Counted from the stretch's first letter, positions 26,498 to 35,825 are shown. The stretch is 64,000 bases of DNA from Heliomarina baculiformis (GCF_019966545.1 NZ_JAIMIC010000001.1:620001-684000), one strand, 5' to 3'. Translations and numbers: made by a program. The notes: generated from the sequence alone by a model not told the origin.

Positions 26498-28159
26498 TCA
26501 TGCCTCCCAAGTGATCTCGCCGCCGCAGAGCGTCAGCGCGGCGCGTGCGGTGCCGATCTGCTCGGCAGCAAGACTTTCGAGATCGGCGTCCATCACGACC
26601 ACATCGGCGAGCATTCCGGGGGCAAGCTTGCCCAGACGGTGTTCATCGAATCCGGCGTAGGCCCCGCCCATCGTGTAATCGAACAGCGACTGCATCAGGT
26701 TAGAGGCATGGCTTGGGTGATCGGGATGCCATGGCTTGCGGGTGACAGCGGCCTGAACGCCGCGCATCGGGTCGATATCGGCGACAGGCCAGTCCGAGGC
26801 AAAGGCGATCGGCACGCCTTCGTCGCGCAGGTATTGGACCGGGAAAGACCACGGCCAGCGCTCTTTGCCGACCTTGCTGGTCCAGGGTTCCAGCGGGAAG
26901 TCGAGCGCGCCCGGCGGGTGTTGGGGTTGCATCGAGGCGATCACGCCGAGTTCGGCAAACCGGTGAAGATCGTCGGGATGCAGCACCTCGATATGTTCGA
27001 TCCGGTGACGTGAGTCGCGTTTGCCGTTGGCCTTTTGCGCGGCCTCGTAACCGTCAAGCACCCGGCGCACCGCCGCGTCACCGATGGCGTGGACGGCGAT
27101 TTGCAGCCCGTGCTTGTCGGCTTCGGTCGCGGCCTCGTTGAAACGCTCCACACTATGCAGCGGGTCGCCGCGCCAGCCGGGCTGATCCGCGTAATCCTCG
27201 ACCATGACAGCGGTGCCACTGTCGATGACACCATCCATGAACATCTTGACGCGGCCCGAGCGCAGCCGGTCGCTTTTGTAATCCGCGGTCATCTGGCGCG
27301 CGGTTTCGAGCGAAGAAATGGGTTTGGAGGGCGTCAGGTGGAACGGAATTTCGGTCCGGCACAGCAGTTCGCCGCGCTTTTCCAGCGCATCCAGCAATTC
27401 TAGCTGGTAGATATTGCCATCCATATTGTGCAGCGAAGTGAACCCGTAGGAGGCGCAGTATTTCAGCCCTTCAAGCATCACGGCCTCATCCTCGGCCCGC
27501 TCGGCTGCCGTCACGTTTTCGGGTTCATCGCCGGTCAGGCCAAGATTTTCGCGCCCGCCCGACGTGCGCAGGACCATGACATGCCTGTAGGCCTCAAATT
27601 CGCGCAGCTCACCGGTGGCGGTGCCGTCGCTGCCCATCACGACCTCGTTGCCAAGGGGCACGTCTCGGCCATTGATCAGCCCGGCCTTTTCCATCGCGAT
27701 GGTATTGGCGAAGGCGGTATGATGGTCGGCAGCGATCACGACCAGCGGGCGATCTGAAATGACTTGGTCCAGCTTTTGGCGGGTGATCGACTCTTTGTCG
27801 CCGAAAAGGGTATACATCGCCCCCTTGCAGATCAGCAGGCCTTCATCCGGGTTCGCCTTGGCAAAGGGCAACACTTTTTCGCGCAGCGCATCGAGACCTT
27901 GAACGCGGTCGAGCTGGCACAGACGCAGACCATATGCACCACTGAACAGATGCAGGTGCGCCTCGACCATGCCCGGCATGACCGTCTTGCCCTGCGCGTC
28001 GAAACGGCGGGTGTTCGGCCCGGCGAAAACCTCCATCTCGGCCTTTTCCCCGACGCCCAGAATAAGGGCACCGCCGAGCGCGATGGCATCGGCACGGGGT
28101 TTCGCGGGGTCCATCGTCAGGACTTTCGCGTTTTCTATTATGAGGCTGGCCTCGGTCAT
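26498..28159 (-). CDS. Amidohydrolase-family protein (YtcJ-like)
   Basis: A 553-residue metal-dependent hydrolase of the amidohydrolase_3 group. The metal-binding HxH is in VEAHLHLFSG (about 65-74). Further ligands are likely in IAVHAIGDAA and RIEHIEVL, and a final Asp in FASDWPVADIDP. There is no signal peptide, so it is probably cytoplasmic. Homologues deaminate or hydrolyse cyclic amides and are poorly characterised. It stands alone, divergent from the polyamine-type transporter, with a CTTTTCAATTGAGAAG dyad upstream. The substrate is unknown. Confidence 0.85.
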   Translation of the reverse strand: MTEASLIIENAKVLTMDPAKPRADAIALGGALILGVGEKAEMEVFAGPNTRRFDAQGKTVMPGMVEAHLHLFSGAYGLRLCQLDRVQGLDALREKVLPFAKANPDEGLLICKGAMYTLFGDKESITRQKLDQVISDRPLVVIAADHHTAFANTIAMEKAGLINGRDVPLGNEVVMGSDGTATGELREFEAYRHVMVLRTSGGRENLGLTGDEPENVTAAERAEDEAVMLEGLKYCASYGFTSLHNMDGNIYQLELLDALEKRGELLCRTEIPFHLTPSKPISSLETARQMTADYKSDRLRSGRVKMFMDGVIDSGTAVMVEDYADQPGWRGDPLHSVERFNEAATEADKHGLQIAVHAIGDAAVRRVLDGYEAAQKANGKRDSRHRIEHIEVLHPDDLHRFAELGVIASMQPQHPPGALDFPLEPWTSKVGKERWPWSFPVQYLRDEGVPIAFASDWPVADIDPMRGVQAAVTRKPWHPDHPSHASNLMQSLFDYTMGGAYAGFDEHRLGKLAPGMLADVVVMDADLESLAAEQIGTARAALTLCGGEITWEA

Positions 28160-28201
28160 GTTCGGCTCCTTAATGTTTTCGCCGGAACGCTAGCACGCGA
28201 T

Positions 28202-28217
28202 CTTTTCAATTGAGAAG
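28202..28217. promoter_or_regulatory. Inverted repeat upstream of amidohydrolase gene
   Basis: CTTTTCAATTGAGAAG is a palindrome with one mismatch pair, 43 bases before the amidohydrolase start. It shares the AATT centre and T-rich/A-rich arms with the XRE-cupin operators at 22778 and 22801, but its arms are shifted by one base. A related XRE-type regulator, or the same one binding weakly, is possible. Confidence 0.4.
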
Positions 28218-28302
28218 CTGAAGCGCGTTTGAACGAGCGCACAAAAAAGCGCAGGCGCGGCGCCTGACTTTGGGGCAGGAGAAGAAAAGCCAAGTATATT
28301 GC

Positions 28303-28365
28303 TTGATCAATGAGGAAACAGGCGCTTAGATTTGATCAAAACCGGACGCAAAAATTTTGATCAAA
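28303..28365. promoter_or_regulatory. Array of three TTGATCAA palindromes before potA-like gene
   Basis: TTGATCAA occurs at 28303-28310, within TTTGATCAAA at 28331-28340 and again within TTTGATCAAA at 28356-28365. Centre spacings are 29 and 25 bases. The array lies 45-107 bases before the transporter start, typical for an operator cluster. Its regulator is not encoded next to it. The array also argues against starting the ATPase gene at the upstream TTG at 28332. Confidence 0.6.
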
Positions 28366-28409
28366 TTCGAAATCAAAGACGGTTCGGAACAACTGGGAGT
28401 ATCAATATC

Positions 28410-29522
28410 GTGCCAGAAACCGCACTCAAGACCCGTCCCGCCACAACCGAATCGGAGACCGCCGTCGATGTGATCGGCATCTCGAAACTGTTCGGAAGCA
28501 ATCAGGAAATCCGCGCGCTGGACGATGTGTCTGTTGCGATCCGCAAGAACGAGTTCTTTACGCTGCTGGGACCATCGGGCTGCGGAAAAACAACGCTGCT
28601 GCGGGTGATCGCCGGGTTCGAACCGCCCACGAGAGGGTCTCTGCACCTTGGCGGACGCGATATTTCGCGGCTTGCGCCGAACCAGCGCCCGATCAACACG
28701 GTGTTCCAGAATTACGCGCTGTTCCCGCATATGAGCGTGGCCAATAACATCGCTTTTGGCCTTGAGATGCTGGGCAAACCCAAGAATGACATCCGCGACA
28801 AGGTCACGGAAATGCTGCAGCTTGTGCGCATGGAAGAGCTCCGTTCGCGACGGACCTCGGAAATCTCCGGCGGTCAGCAACAGCGTGTGGCGCTGGCCCG
28901 GGCGCTGGCACCGCAGCCCGAAGTTCTGTTGCTTGACGAACCACTCAGCGCGCTTGATCTCAAGCTACGCAAGGAAATGCAGATCGAGCTGAAACGTCTT
29001 CAGAGCGAGACTGGCCTGACATTCATCTTCGTGACCCACGATCAGGAAGAAGCGCTGACCATGTCGGACCGGATCGCGGTGATGAACGCGGGCAAGATCC
29101 TTCAGGTCGGCTCGCCGCGCGAGATCTACGCCCATCCCTCGGAACGGTTCGTGGCGAATTTCATTGGCGAGTCGAACTTCCTCAACGCGCATCTGTCCGG
29201 CAATCGCGTCACGCTGGAAGCGGGCGGCGGAACCTATGAAGCCGTCGCGCCCGAAGGCGTGGCGGATGGCAAGGTCAGCGTGCTGGTACGCCCCGAACAT
29301 GCAAGCGCCCGCCCTGGTGAGGCCGCAGGCGAAGAGCTGGCGGCGACGGTCGAAACGGTGGTGTACTCGGGCGACGCCACATCGCTGCACCTGCGGCTGA
29401 AGACCGGCGAGACGCTCAAGACCAAGATGCCTAACGGCCCCGAGCAGAGCACCGCCTTTGGCGAAGGCGACGCGGCGGCCGTGACCATCGCGCCCGGCGC
29501 CGTCACCATTCTGAAGGACTGA
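28410..29522 (+). CDS. Polyamine-type ABC transporter ATP-binding protein (PotA-like)
   Basis: The 370-residue ATPase energises solute import. Walker A is GPSGCGKT (about 54-61), the signature is [15 protein letters not shown] and Walker B is [13 protein letters not shown]-terminal TOBE region lies from about 290. The start is GTG at 28410, preceded by GGGAG. An upstream TTG in the same frame (28332) overlaps an operator array and was rejected. It is the first gene of the ABC operon (ATPase, two permeases, receptor). Spermidine/putrescine is the family's typical substrate, but related systems import other cations. Confidence 0.9.
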   Translation: MPETALKTRPATTESETAVDVIGISKLFGSNQEIRALDDVSVAIRKNEFFTLLGPSGCGKTTLLRVIAGFEPPTRGSLHLGGRDISRLAPNQRPINTVFQNYALFPHMSVANNIAFGLEMLGKPKNDIRDKVTEMLQLVRMEELRSRRTSEISGGQQQRVALARALAPQPEVLLLDEPLSALDLKLRKEMQIELKRLQSETGLTFIFVTHDQEEALTMSDRIAVMNAGKILQVGSPREIYAHPSERFVANFIGESNFLNAHLSGNRVTLEAGGGTYEAVAPEGVADGKVSVLVRPEHASARPGEAAGEELAATVETVVYSGDATSLHLRLKTGETLKTKMPNGPEQSTAFGEGDAAAVTIAPGAVTILKD

Positions 29523-29525
29523 GCG

Positions 29526-30467
29526 ATGAGCGATATGGCCCTCAACACACCGCCCGAACCCGGCGCGCTGGAACTGGAAGAAGCGCGGCAGGACAATCGC
29601 TCGCGCTGGCTCTTGGCGCTGCCCGCCCTTTTGATTATCGGCTGTTTCGCGACGCTGCCCCTGCTGGTGATGCTGGTCTACGCGTTTCTGACGCCCGGCG
29701 ATTACGGCAACGTGGTCTGGAAATTCTCGACCGACGGCTGGGTTGCGGTGCTGCTGCAACGCGACATCTTTGACGACACGCTGATGTGGGCCGATGCGCA
29801 TCTGTCGATTTTCTGGCGCAGTTTGCGGCTGTCGCTGATCACCACGGTTCTGACACTCGTCTTTGGCGTGCCGACCGCGTGGTTCATCGCCACACGTCCG
29901 CGCGAAAAACGACAGTTCTGGCTGTTTCTTGTCACTGTACCGTTCTGGACCAATCTGCTGGTGCGCACGATTGCCATTCAGGAATTGATCCGTTCCGAAG
30001 GGGTGATCAACCTGATCCTGCTGAAAATCGGAATCATCGACGAACCGATCCAGATGATGTTCACCGATTTCGCCATCGGGTTCGGCATGACCTATGTCTA
30101 CCTGCCGCTGATGGTGCTGCCGGTCTATGCCGCCGTGGACAAGCTGGATTTCCGGCTGGTCGAGGCGGCGCATGATCTTTACGCCGGGCGCTGGACCGCG
30201 TTCCGCCGGGTAATCCTGCCGCTGATCAAGCCGGGGATCATCGCCGGATCGATCCTTGTCTTTATCCCCTGCCTTGGGGCCTATGTGACGCCGCGCGTGC
30301 TGGGCGGCGGCAAGAACCTGATGTTCGGCAACCTGATCGAGCTGCAATTCGGTGCGGGCCGCAACTGGCCGCTGGGCGCGGCGCTGTCGCTGACCCTGAT
30401 GGCCATCGTGATGGTCGCCCTGATCTATTATGTGCGGGTAACCTCGCGGGAGCGCGAAGATGTCTGA
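29526..30467 (+). CDS. ABC transporter permease (PotB-like)
   Basis: A 313-residue inner-membrane permease with about six helices and the BPD_transp_1 coupling loop near residues 212-235 (EAAHDLYAGRWTAFRRVILP). A long periplasmic stretch separates helices 1 and 2. It follows the ATPase after 3 bases and overlaps the second permease by 8 bases. It forms half of the translocation channel for the polyamine-type substrate. Confidence 0.9.
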   Translation: MSDMALNTPPEPGALELEEARQDNRSRWLLALPALLIIGCFATLPLLVMLVYAFLTPGDYGNVVWKFSTDGWVAVLLQRDIFDDTLMWADAHLSIFWRSLRLSLITTVLTLVFGVPTAWFIATRPREKRQFWLFLVTVPFWTNLLVRTIAIQELIRSEGVINLILLKIGIIDEPIQMMFTDFAIGFGMTYVYLPLMVLPVYAAVDKLDFRLVEAAHDLYAGRWTAFRRVILPLIKPGIIAGSILVFIPCLGAYVTPRVLGGGKNLMFGNLIELQFGAGRNWPLGAALSLTLMAIVMVALIYYVRVTSREREDV

Positions 30468-31332
30468 TACCACCCTGAGCGGCAGCAAGATCGAAACCGA
30501 AACCGTTGTCCCCGCCGCAAGCGGAAAGAAAGCGCCGAAGGGATATAGCGTCAGCACCCTGCCCGGTTTCTCGATCATCGCGATCTTTACCTTTTTCGCG
30601 CTTTATGCGCCGATCATGATCCTTGTGCTTTATTCCTTTAACGCAGGCACCTCGCTTGCGATCTGGGAAGGATTCTCGCTGCGCTGGTACGCGCAGGCGG
30701 CGGGCAATGAGCGGGTGATCGACGCGGCGATCCGGTCGCTGATCCTTGCCGGGTCGGCGGCGACGATTGCCAGCATCAGTGCGACCATGGCCGCGCTGGC
30801 GACCACGCGGACGCGGCGGTTCAAGGGGCGTACGATGATCTATGCGCTGATCAACCAGCCTCTGATGGTGCCCGAGATCGTGACCGCCGTGGCGCTGCTG
30901 ATCGTTTTTGCCTGGATCAAGGTGATGACCGGTTACACCAGCCTGCTCTACCTGGTCGCCGCGCATACGGCGTTCTGCATCCCCTTTGCCTACTTGCCAA
31001 TCCGGGCGCGTCTTGAAACGATGGATGACACGCTGGAGGTGGCCGCGCGCGATCTTTATGCCTCGCCCATGCAGGTTTTCCGCCGCGTGACGCTACCGCT
31101 GATGTGGCCGGGGATCATTGCCGGGTTCATGCTCGCCTTTGTGATTTCGCTCGATGACGTAGTGATTACAGAATTCGTGAAATCGGCCGGACAGGAAACC
31201 ATTCCGACCTATATGCTGGGCCAGCTGCGCCGCGTGGTCACGCCCGAAGTCAACGCGATTTCGACCATCATCCTTGTGGCGGGTGCTGTTCTGGTATCGC
31301 TGTTTTTCTGGGTCAGCCGCGAACGCCGCTGA
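30460..31332 (+). CDS. ABC transporter permease (PotC-like)
   Basis: A 290-residue second permease with six predicted helices and the coupling-loop motif EVAARDLYASPMQVFRRVTL (about 194-213). A charged 40-residue cytoplasmic N-terminus precedes helix 1. It overlaps the PotB-like gene by 8 bases. Together the two permeases form the heterodimeric channel. Confidence 0.9.
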   Translation: MSDTTLSGSKIETETVVPAASGKKAPKGYSVSTLPGFSIIAIFTFFALYAPIMILVLYSFNAGTSLAIWEGFSLRWYAQAAGNERVIDAAIRSLILAGSAATIASISATMAALATTRTRRFKGRTMIYALINQPLMVPEIVTAVALLIVFAWIKVMTGYTSLLYLVAAHTAFCIPFAYLPIRARLETMDDTLEVAARDLYASPMQVFRRVTLPLMWPGIIAGFMLAFVISLDDVVITEFVKSAGQETIPTYMLGQLRRVVTPEVNAISTIILVAGAVLVSLFFWVSRERR

Positions 31333-31403
31333 CCTTTCCCCATACCGGCCGAAAAGAGCCGGGACATAACAAAAACAACCAACTCAACATGGAGTGTTAC
31401 TTG

Positions 31404-32426
31404 ATGAAAAAACTGTTTGCAGCCGCTTCCGTTCTGGCGCTGGGCGCGACCGGCGCCATTGCGCAGGAACTGAACATCTATAACTGGGGCAACTACACGA
31501 ACCCCAAGTTGATCGAGAAATTCGAGGCTGAAACCGGCATCGACGTCACCATCACCGATTACGACAGCAACGACACCGCGCTGGCCAAGGTCAAGGCGGG
31601 CGGCCACGGTTTTGATATCGTCGTGCCCTCGGCCACCTATGTGCCGATCTGGGTTTCCGAAGGCCTGCTTGAAGAAACCCGCCCCGATCAGATGGAAAAT
31701 TTTTCCAACATGGATCCGGTCTGGATCGACGTGCCGTGGGATGAAGGCCGTCACTATACCGTGCCATGGCAGTGGGGTACGACCGGCATCGCGGTCAACA
31801 CCAAGTATTACGATGGCGACATCGATACCTCGGCGATCTTCATGGATCCGCCGGAAGAGCTGAAGGGCAAGATCAACGTTGTGCCGGAAATGGGCGACGT
31901 GATGGGCCTTGCGATCATGTATTACGGTGGCGAGCCCTGTACCAACGACAAGGAAATCCTCAAGCAGGTGCGTGACGGTCTGGTGGAAGCCAAGAAAAGC
32001 TGGCTTGGCATGGATTACGGCAACATCGAGAAATTCGCCAAGGAAGATGTCTGGGCCGGTGTGAACTGGAACGGGTCGACCTTCCGTATGCGTCTGGCGA
32101 ATGAAAACATCGCCTATGGCTATCCGAAAGAGGGCTACGTCGTCTGGATGGACTCCGTCGCGGTTCTGAAGGACGCACAGAACATGGAAGAGGCCAAGAC
32201 TTTCCAGAACTTTATCATGAAGCCGGAAAACGCCGCGCTGATTTCGGAATTCGCGCGTTATGCCAACGGCATCAAAGGATCTGAGGAATTCATGCCCGAG
32301 GACATGAAGACGGCGCGTGAGATCAACATCCCGGAAGAGTTGAAGGACAAAGGCACCTTCCTGCCGACCTGTGACCCCGACACGCAGGCGCTTTACACCC
32401 GCATCTGGACCGACTTGCAGAAGTAA
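31404..32426 (+). CDS. Periplasmic polyamine-type substrate-binding protein (PotD/PotF-like)
   Basis: A 340-residue receptor. The mature N-terminus LNIYNWGNYT is the hallmark of PotD/PotF-type polyamine receptors, preceded by a Sec signal ending near AIAQ. Aromatic and acidic residues typical of polyamine binding are present (for example YDSND, VPWQWGTTG and WNGST). I chose ATG at 31404 because GGAG lies 9 bases before it; an ATG at 31389 would add five residues. It is separated from the permease by 71 bases and followed by a terminator, so it may be expressed at a different level from the membrane parts. Confidence 0.9.
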   Translation: MKKLFAAASVLALGATGAIAQELNIYNWGNYTNPKLIEKFEAETGIDVTITDYDSNDTALAKVKAGGHGFDIVVPSATYVPIWVSEGLLEETRPDQMENFSNMDPVWIDVPWDEGRHYTVPWQWGTTGIAVNTKYYDGDIDTSAIFMDPPEELKGKINVVPEMGDVMGLAIMYYGGEPCTNDKEILKQVRDGLVEAKKSWLGMDYGNIEKFAKEDVWAGVNWNGSTFRMRLANENIAYGYPKEGYVVWMDSVAVLKDAQNMEEAKTFQNFIMKPENAALISEFARYANGIKGSEEFMPEDMKTAREINIPEELKDKGTFLPTCDPDTQALYTRIWTDLQK

Positions 32427-32451
32427 AGTTCGAAGCGGAGGTTATGACGGC

Positions 32452-32476
32452 GGGCGGTCCTTGGGCCGCCCGTTTT
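32452..32476 (+). terminator. Rho-independent terminator after potD-like gene
   Basis: GGGCGG (32452-32457) pairs with CCGCCC (32466-32471), extended by a G-U and C-G pairs, and is followed by GTTTTG. It lies 26 bases after the receptor stop and 26 bases before the GST start, so the GST is probably transcribed separately or by read-through. Confidence 0.75.
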
Positions 32477-32501
32477 GCTTGGGGTGAGTGGAGATAAGGT
32501 G

Positions 32502-33140
32502 ATGCTGGAAGTCTGGGGGCGCAAGACATCGTCCAACGTGCAGGCGGTGATGTGGTGCATTGGCGAACTTGGCCTGCCTTATCGTCGTCATGACATCGGT
32601 CACCGGTTTGGTGGCACAGACACCGACGCCTTTGGCGCACTGAACCCGAACCGCACCGTGCCGGTCTTGCAGGACGGGACAGATCCGCCGTTGTGGGAAA
32701 CCGGCGCGATCCTGCGTTATCTCGCCAATCGTTATGGCTCGGGCGAGTTCTGGCCCGAAGAGCCTATCGCGCGAACGGATGTGGATCGCTGGGCGGAATG
32801 GGCGAAAATCAATGTCGCGCTGGCGTTCACGGCGCCGGTTTTCTGGCGCGTGGTGCGCACGCCGGAAGCGGAGCGAGATCCGAAAGCGATCAGGGACGCT
32901 ATCATGAGGCTCGAAAAGACACTGCGGATCGCCGATGCCAGGTTGGCCGAACAGGCGTTTCTGGTCGGGGATGACTTTACGCTGGCCGATATCCAATTCG
33001 GCCATGTGCTGTTTCGCTACTTTGACGTCGACATTGACCGGGCGGATATGCCCGGTCTTGCCGGATATTACGAAAGGCTATGTGCCCGGCCCGCGTTTCG
33101 GGAACATGTCATGGTGTCATATGAAGAACTGCGCCTTTGA
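32502..33140 (+). CDS. Glutathione S-transferase family protein
   Basis: A 212-residue protein with an N-terminal thioredoxin-like domain (about 1-82; the Ser/Asn-rich RKTSSNVQAV region holds the probable glutathione-activating residue and NRTVPVLQDG holds the cis-Pro) and an all-helical C-terminal domain. The ATG at 32502 gives MLEVWGRKTSS; a TTG at 32475 is in frame but lies next to the terminator. It ends 4 bases before a convergent SDR-like gene. Substrate is unknown; detoxification is the usual role. Confidence 0.85.
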   Translation: MLEVWGRKTSSNVQAVMWCIGELGLPYRRHDIGHRFGGTDTDAFGALNPNRTVPVLQDGTDPPLWETGAILRYLANRYGSGEFWPEEPIARTDVDRWAEWAKINVALAFTAPVFWRVVRTPEAERDPKAIRDAIMRLEKTLRIADARLAEQAFLVGDDFTLADIQFGHVLFRYFDVDIDRADMPGLAGYYERLCARPAFREHVMVSYEELRL

Positions 33141-33144
33141 GGCG

Positions 33145-33924
33145 CTACTTGGCCCAGCGTCCCCCGCCGTCGATATCGACAACCGTGCCAGAGAGGTAGT
33201 GCACCTGAGGCGAGGCCAGCATGACCGCGAGGGCTGCGACTTCTTCGGCTGACTTCGGGCGGCCAAAAGGGTAATTCGCTGGGTCGACAAGCTCTTCCCA
33301 GCGGTCCGGGTCACCCCATTTCTGATCTGCGGTCTGTTTCAGGCGGTCGATCATACGATCGGTCTTGGTGACTGCAGGGTTGATCCCGAAGACACGCACG
33401 TTATCCGCCGGGGTGGCCGCGCCGAGTGCGCTGGTGAACCCGATCAGCCCGGCATTTGCCGCCGCGCCGATGATATAGGACGGTCGCACCGCCCTGCCCC
33501 CCATGCCGATGATGTTGATAATCGTGCCGGACTTGCGGGCGCGCATCTGTTCGGAGAACAGCTTGCACAGGTGGACGTAGCCCCAGAACTTGAGATCCAT
33601 ACCCTCGCGCCAGTCATCCATCCCAAGCGCTTCGATCGGGCCGGATTTGATGGCCCCGGCATTGTTGACAAGAATATCGACGGCGGCGGCCTCGCCGAAA
33701 AGCGCAAGCCGGCCTGCGTCTTCGGACAGGTCGGCGGCAATAAAGCCCGCTTCGCTCCCGGTTTCGGCGCGGATCTGTTCCGCCGCCTTGGCAAGCGCGG
33801 GCTTGCTGCGCGACACCAACGTTACGCGCGCGCCTTCGCGGGCGAAGGCCATCGCCGTCGCGAAACCGATCCCTTTGGAGCCGCCCGTCACGAGAACGTG
33901 CTTTTCGGTAAGTTTAAGATCCAT
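33145..33924 (-). CDS. SDR-fold oxidoreductase-like protein lacking the usual catalytic residues
   Basis: A 259-residue Rossmann protein with a cofactor motif TGGSKGIG (about 13-20), NNAG (about 87-90) and the C-terminal GTVVDIDGGG. The YxxxK motif is degenerate: Tyr150 is followed by IIGA, so the catalytic Lys is Ala154. The upstream catalytic Ser is also absent (NIIGMGG). The fold should bind NAD(P), but classical SDR chemistry is doubtful. It could be a divergent-mechanism enzyme or a non-catalytic binder. It converges with the GST gene and is separated from the metallophosphoesterase by 104 bases. Confidence 0.8.
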   Translation of the reverse strand: MDLKLTEKHVLVTGGSKGIGFATAMAFAREGARVTLVSRSKPALAKAAEQIRAETGSEAGFIAADLSEDAGRLALFGEAAAVDILVNNAGAIKSGPIEALGMDDWREGMDLKFWGYVHLCKLFSEQMRARKSGTIINIIGMGGRAVRPSYIIGAAANAGLIGFTSALGAATPADNVRVFGINPAVTKTDRMIDRLKQTADQKWGDPDRWEELVDPANYPFGRPKSAEEVAALAVMLASPQVHYLSGTVVDIDGGGRWAK

Positions 33925-34028
33925 GTCTGTCCCGTTCTTTGCTGACCGGGTTCGTCCGGCAGGTCTAAGTCACGACGACCCTGCCAGCTTTGCGAGGGTG
34001 AGTGCAACGTGTCGTCGGCCCTGCCCTG

Positions 34029-34856
34029 TTAGTTCGCCACGGAATAGGTCTTGCCGCCGGTGCGTTGCCAGCCCGTTTCGCCAAGGGTGAAGTCGGTGGT
34101 CAGACGGTGCACGAAGCGTTCGGTCTCAGGCAGTGCGACCCAACGCTCTACCCGAAGGTCGCGGCCGTCAATGTCGAGAATGGCAAAATCATTGTCCTGA
34201 TCGCGCAACCTTGTGGAAAGCCCCGTCCCGGCGTGGATCTGGAGAATATTGGAATGGCCCGAATTGGTCTTATAAGGTTCGGTCCACCACGAATGGAGAT
34301 GGCCCGATAGCAGGATATGCGCCCCGCATTCGGACAGTTTTTCAAGAGCGTTCTCCGCGCCGATCATGCCATCCTTGGAGGATCCGGGCGGGTGGCGGAA
34401 CGGGTGATGGGCGACGATCACGTTGATTCTATCCTCATCGCCATCGCCGAACACACGGCAGAGGCGACGGGTGGCGTGTCCGGTCATGCGACCGCGTTGC
34501 CAACTCCACCGCGTGACGGTGTTGAGTCCGAAGATTCCGACGTGGTCAGTTACGATCTGGGGTTCGAGATCCCGATCGATCCAGTGCCGGTAGCGCGAGA
34601 ACGGCTTGAACATGCGCAGGAAAGGCCGGTGCAGGGGGATGTCATGATTACCCGGTACCACGATTATCGGCAGCTCGATCCTGTCGATAAAGGCGCGCGC
34701 GGCACGGAACTGGCTATGGCGCGCGCGCTGGGTCAGATCGCCCGAAAGAGCGACCACATCGGCTTTCGACCCGTTGATCGTGTCGATCAGCGGAGCAAGA
34801 AGCTCTGGCCGGTCCCGACCGAAATGAAGGTCGGAAAGATGCAGTATCCGTTTCAT
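34029..34856 (-). CDS. Calcineurin-like metallophosphoesterase
   Basis: A 275-residue dimetal phosphoesterase with all family motifs in order: LSDLHFGRD (DxH, residues 7-15), SGDLTQRA, PGNHD (about 69-73), VAHHPF and the GHLHSWW GHxH motif. There is no signal peptide, so it is cytoplasmic; it resembles the 3',5'-cyclic nucleotide or UDP-sugar/lipid phosphodiesterase branch. It lies 15 bases after a diacylglycerol-kinase-like gene in the same direction, and a shared lipid or second-messenger role is possible. Confidence 0.85.
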   Translation of the reverse strand: MKRILHLSDLHFGRDRPELLAPLIDTINGSKADVVALSGDLTQRARHSQFRAARAFIDRIELPIIVVPGNHDIPLHRPFLRMFKPFSRYRHWIDRDLEPQIVTDHVGIFGLNTVTRWSWQRGRMTGHATRRLCRVFGDGDEDRINVIVAHHPFRHPPGSSKDGMIGAENALEKLSECGAHILLSGHLHSWWTEPYKTNSGHSNILQIHAGTGLSTRLRDQDNDFAILDIDGRDLRVERWVALPETERFVHRLTTDFTLGETGWQRTGGKTYSVAN

Positions 34857-34871
34857 ACCTACCAGTCTGGC

Positions 34872-35825
34872 TCAGGGTACGATCACGTTCAACGCGTCAT
34901 GGAGAACACGCAGGCGGAATGGCGAGAGCATCCGCTCTTTTTCGCCATCGCGGGCGACAAGCCTGTGGGCTTGCAGCGTTTCTATCAGGATTTCCTCACC
35001 GCATATCAGGGTAAAGTCCCGATCCGCCTGAAGCGTGCGACGGGCCAGTTTGAATGCGAACTTGACCATTTCGAACCGCCCGCAGTCCTTTGCGAGATAG
35101 AGGGCAAACTGGCCGTTGCGGACGGCATCGGCACCTTCAAGGCGGAATTCTTCGAGCTGGTAGGCGCTGTTGGCCGCAAAGGCCAGCGGCGTCTTCATGC
35201 GGTAGACGGTGCCATCCACGGTCACGCGCATCGACTGCGGCTTGTTCACGGTCAGCAGCGCCTTGATGACGGACCAGTGCGCCGCGATCCGGCTTCGGCC
35301 CCAACGGCGGTACACATCTTCGCGCTGGTCAAGGATGGCCGGATAGGCGCCAAGACTTGCGTTGTTCAGAAAGACCCGGTCATTGATCGTGCCGACGTTC
35401 ACGGCCTTACTCCGGCCGACTTCGATCAGGCGCAGGGCGTCTTCGAGTTCATCCGGAATATCGAGGCTACGGCTAAAGTAGTTGAATGTGCCTGACGGGA
35501 TCACGCCCATGACCTTGTCCGTGCCAGCGAGTGCGCCCGCAACGGTAGAGATTGTGCCATCCCCGCCAGCCACGACCACCGTTTCAAAAGGGCCAGCAGC
35601 AACTCGCTGCGCGATCTCCTGAATATCCGAGCCCTTGCTGACCCGTTCGAACCGTGTCTTGCCGGGCTGACGCTTTAGCCATTCCTCGAGCTGGCCGACC
35701 TGCTCTGAGGCCTTCCCTTTGCCTGACTTGTCATTCGCGATCAGACAGATTGACGATTCCTTTTGCCGTGTGTCGTGGTACAAAAGCTTTACTCCGAAAA
35801 TGCTCCGCGCCGGTTCTGCCGACAA
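34872..35825 (-). CDS. Diacylglycerol/sphingosine kinase-family protein
   Basis: A 317-residue lipid-kinase-like protein with the DAGK catalytic motif VVVAGGDGTISTV (about 82-94), GVIPSGTFNYF (about 107-117) and a C-terminal beta-sandwich. It should phosphorylate a lipid or lipid-like alcohol with ATP. The start is uncertain: the frame is bounded upstream by a stop, TTG at 35823-35825 is the first possible codon, and a TTG near residue 15 (LYHDTRQ) is an alternative. It is followed after 15 bases by the metallophosphoesterase. Confidence 0.8.
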   Translation of the reverse strand: MSAEPARSIFGVKLLYHDTRQKESSICLIANDKSGKGKASEQVGQLEEWLKRQPGKTRFERVSKGSDIQEIAQRVAAGPFETVVVAGGDGTISTVAGALAGTDKVMGVIPSGTFNYFSRSLDIPDELEDALRLIEVGRSKAVNVGTINDRVFLNNASLGAYPAILDQREDVYRRWGRSRIAAHWSVIKALLTVNKPQSMRVTVDGTVYRMKTPLAFAANSAYQLEEFRLEGADAVRNGQFALYLAKDCGRFEMVKFAFKLARRTLQADRDFTLICGEEILIETLQAHRLVARDGEKERMLSPFRLRVLHDALNVIVP

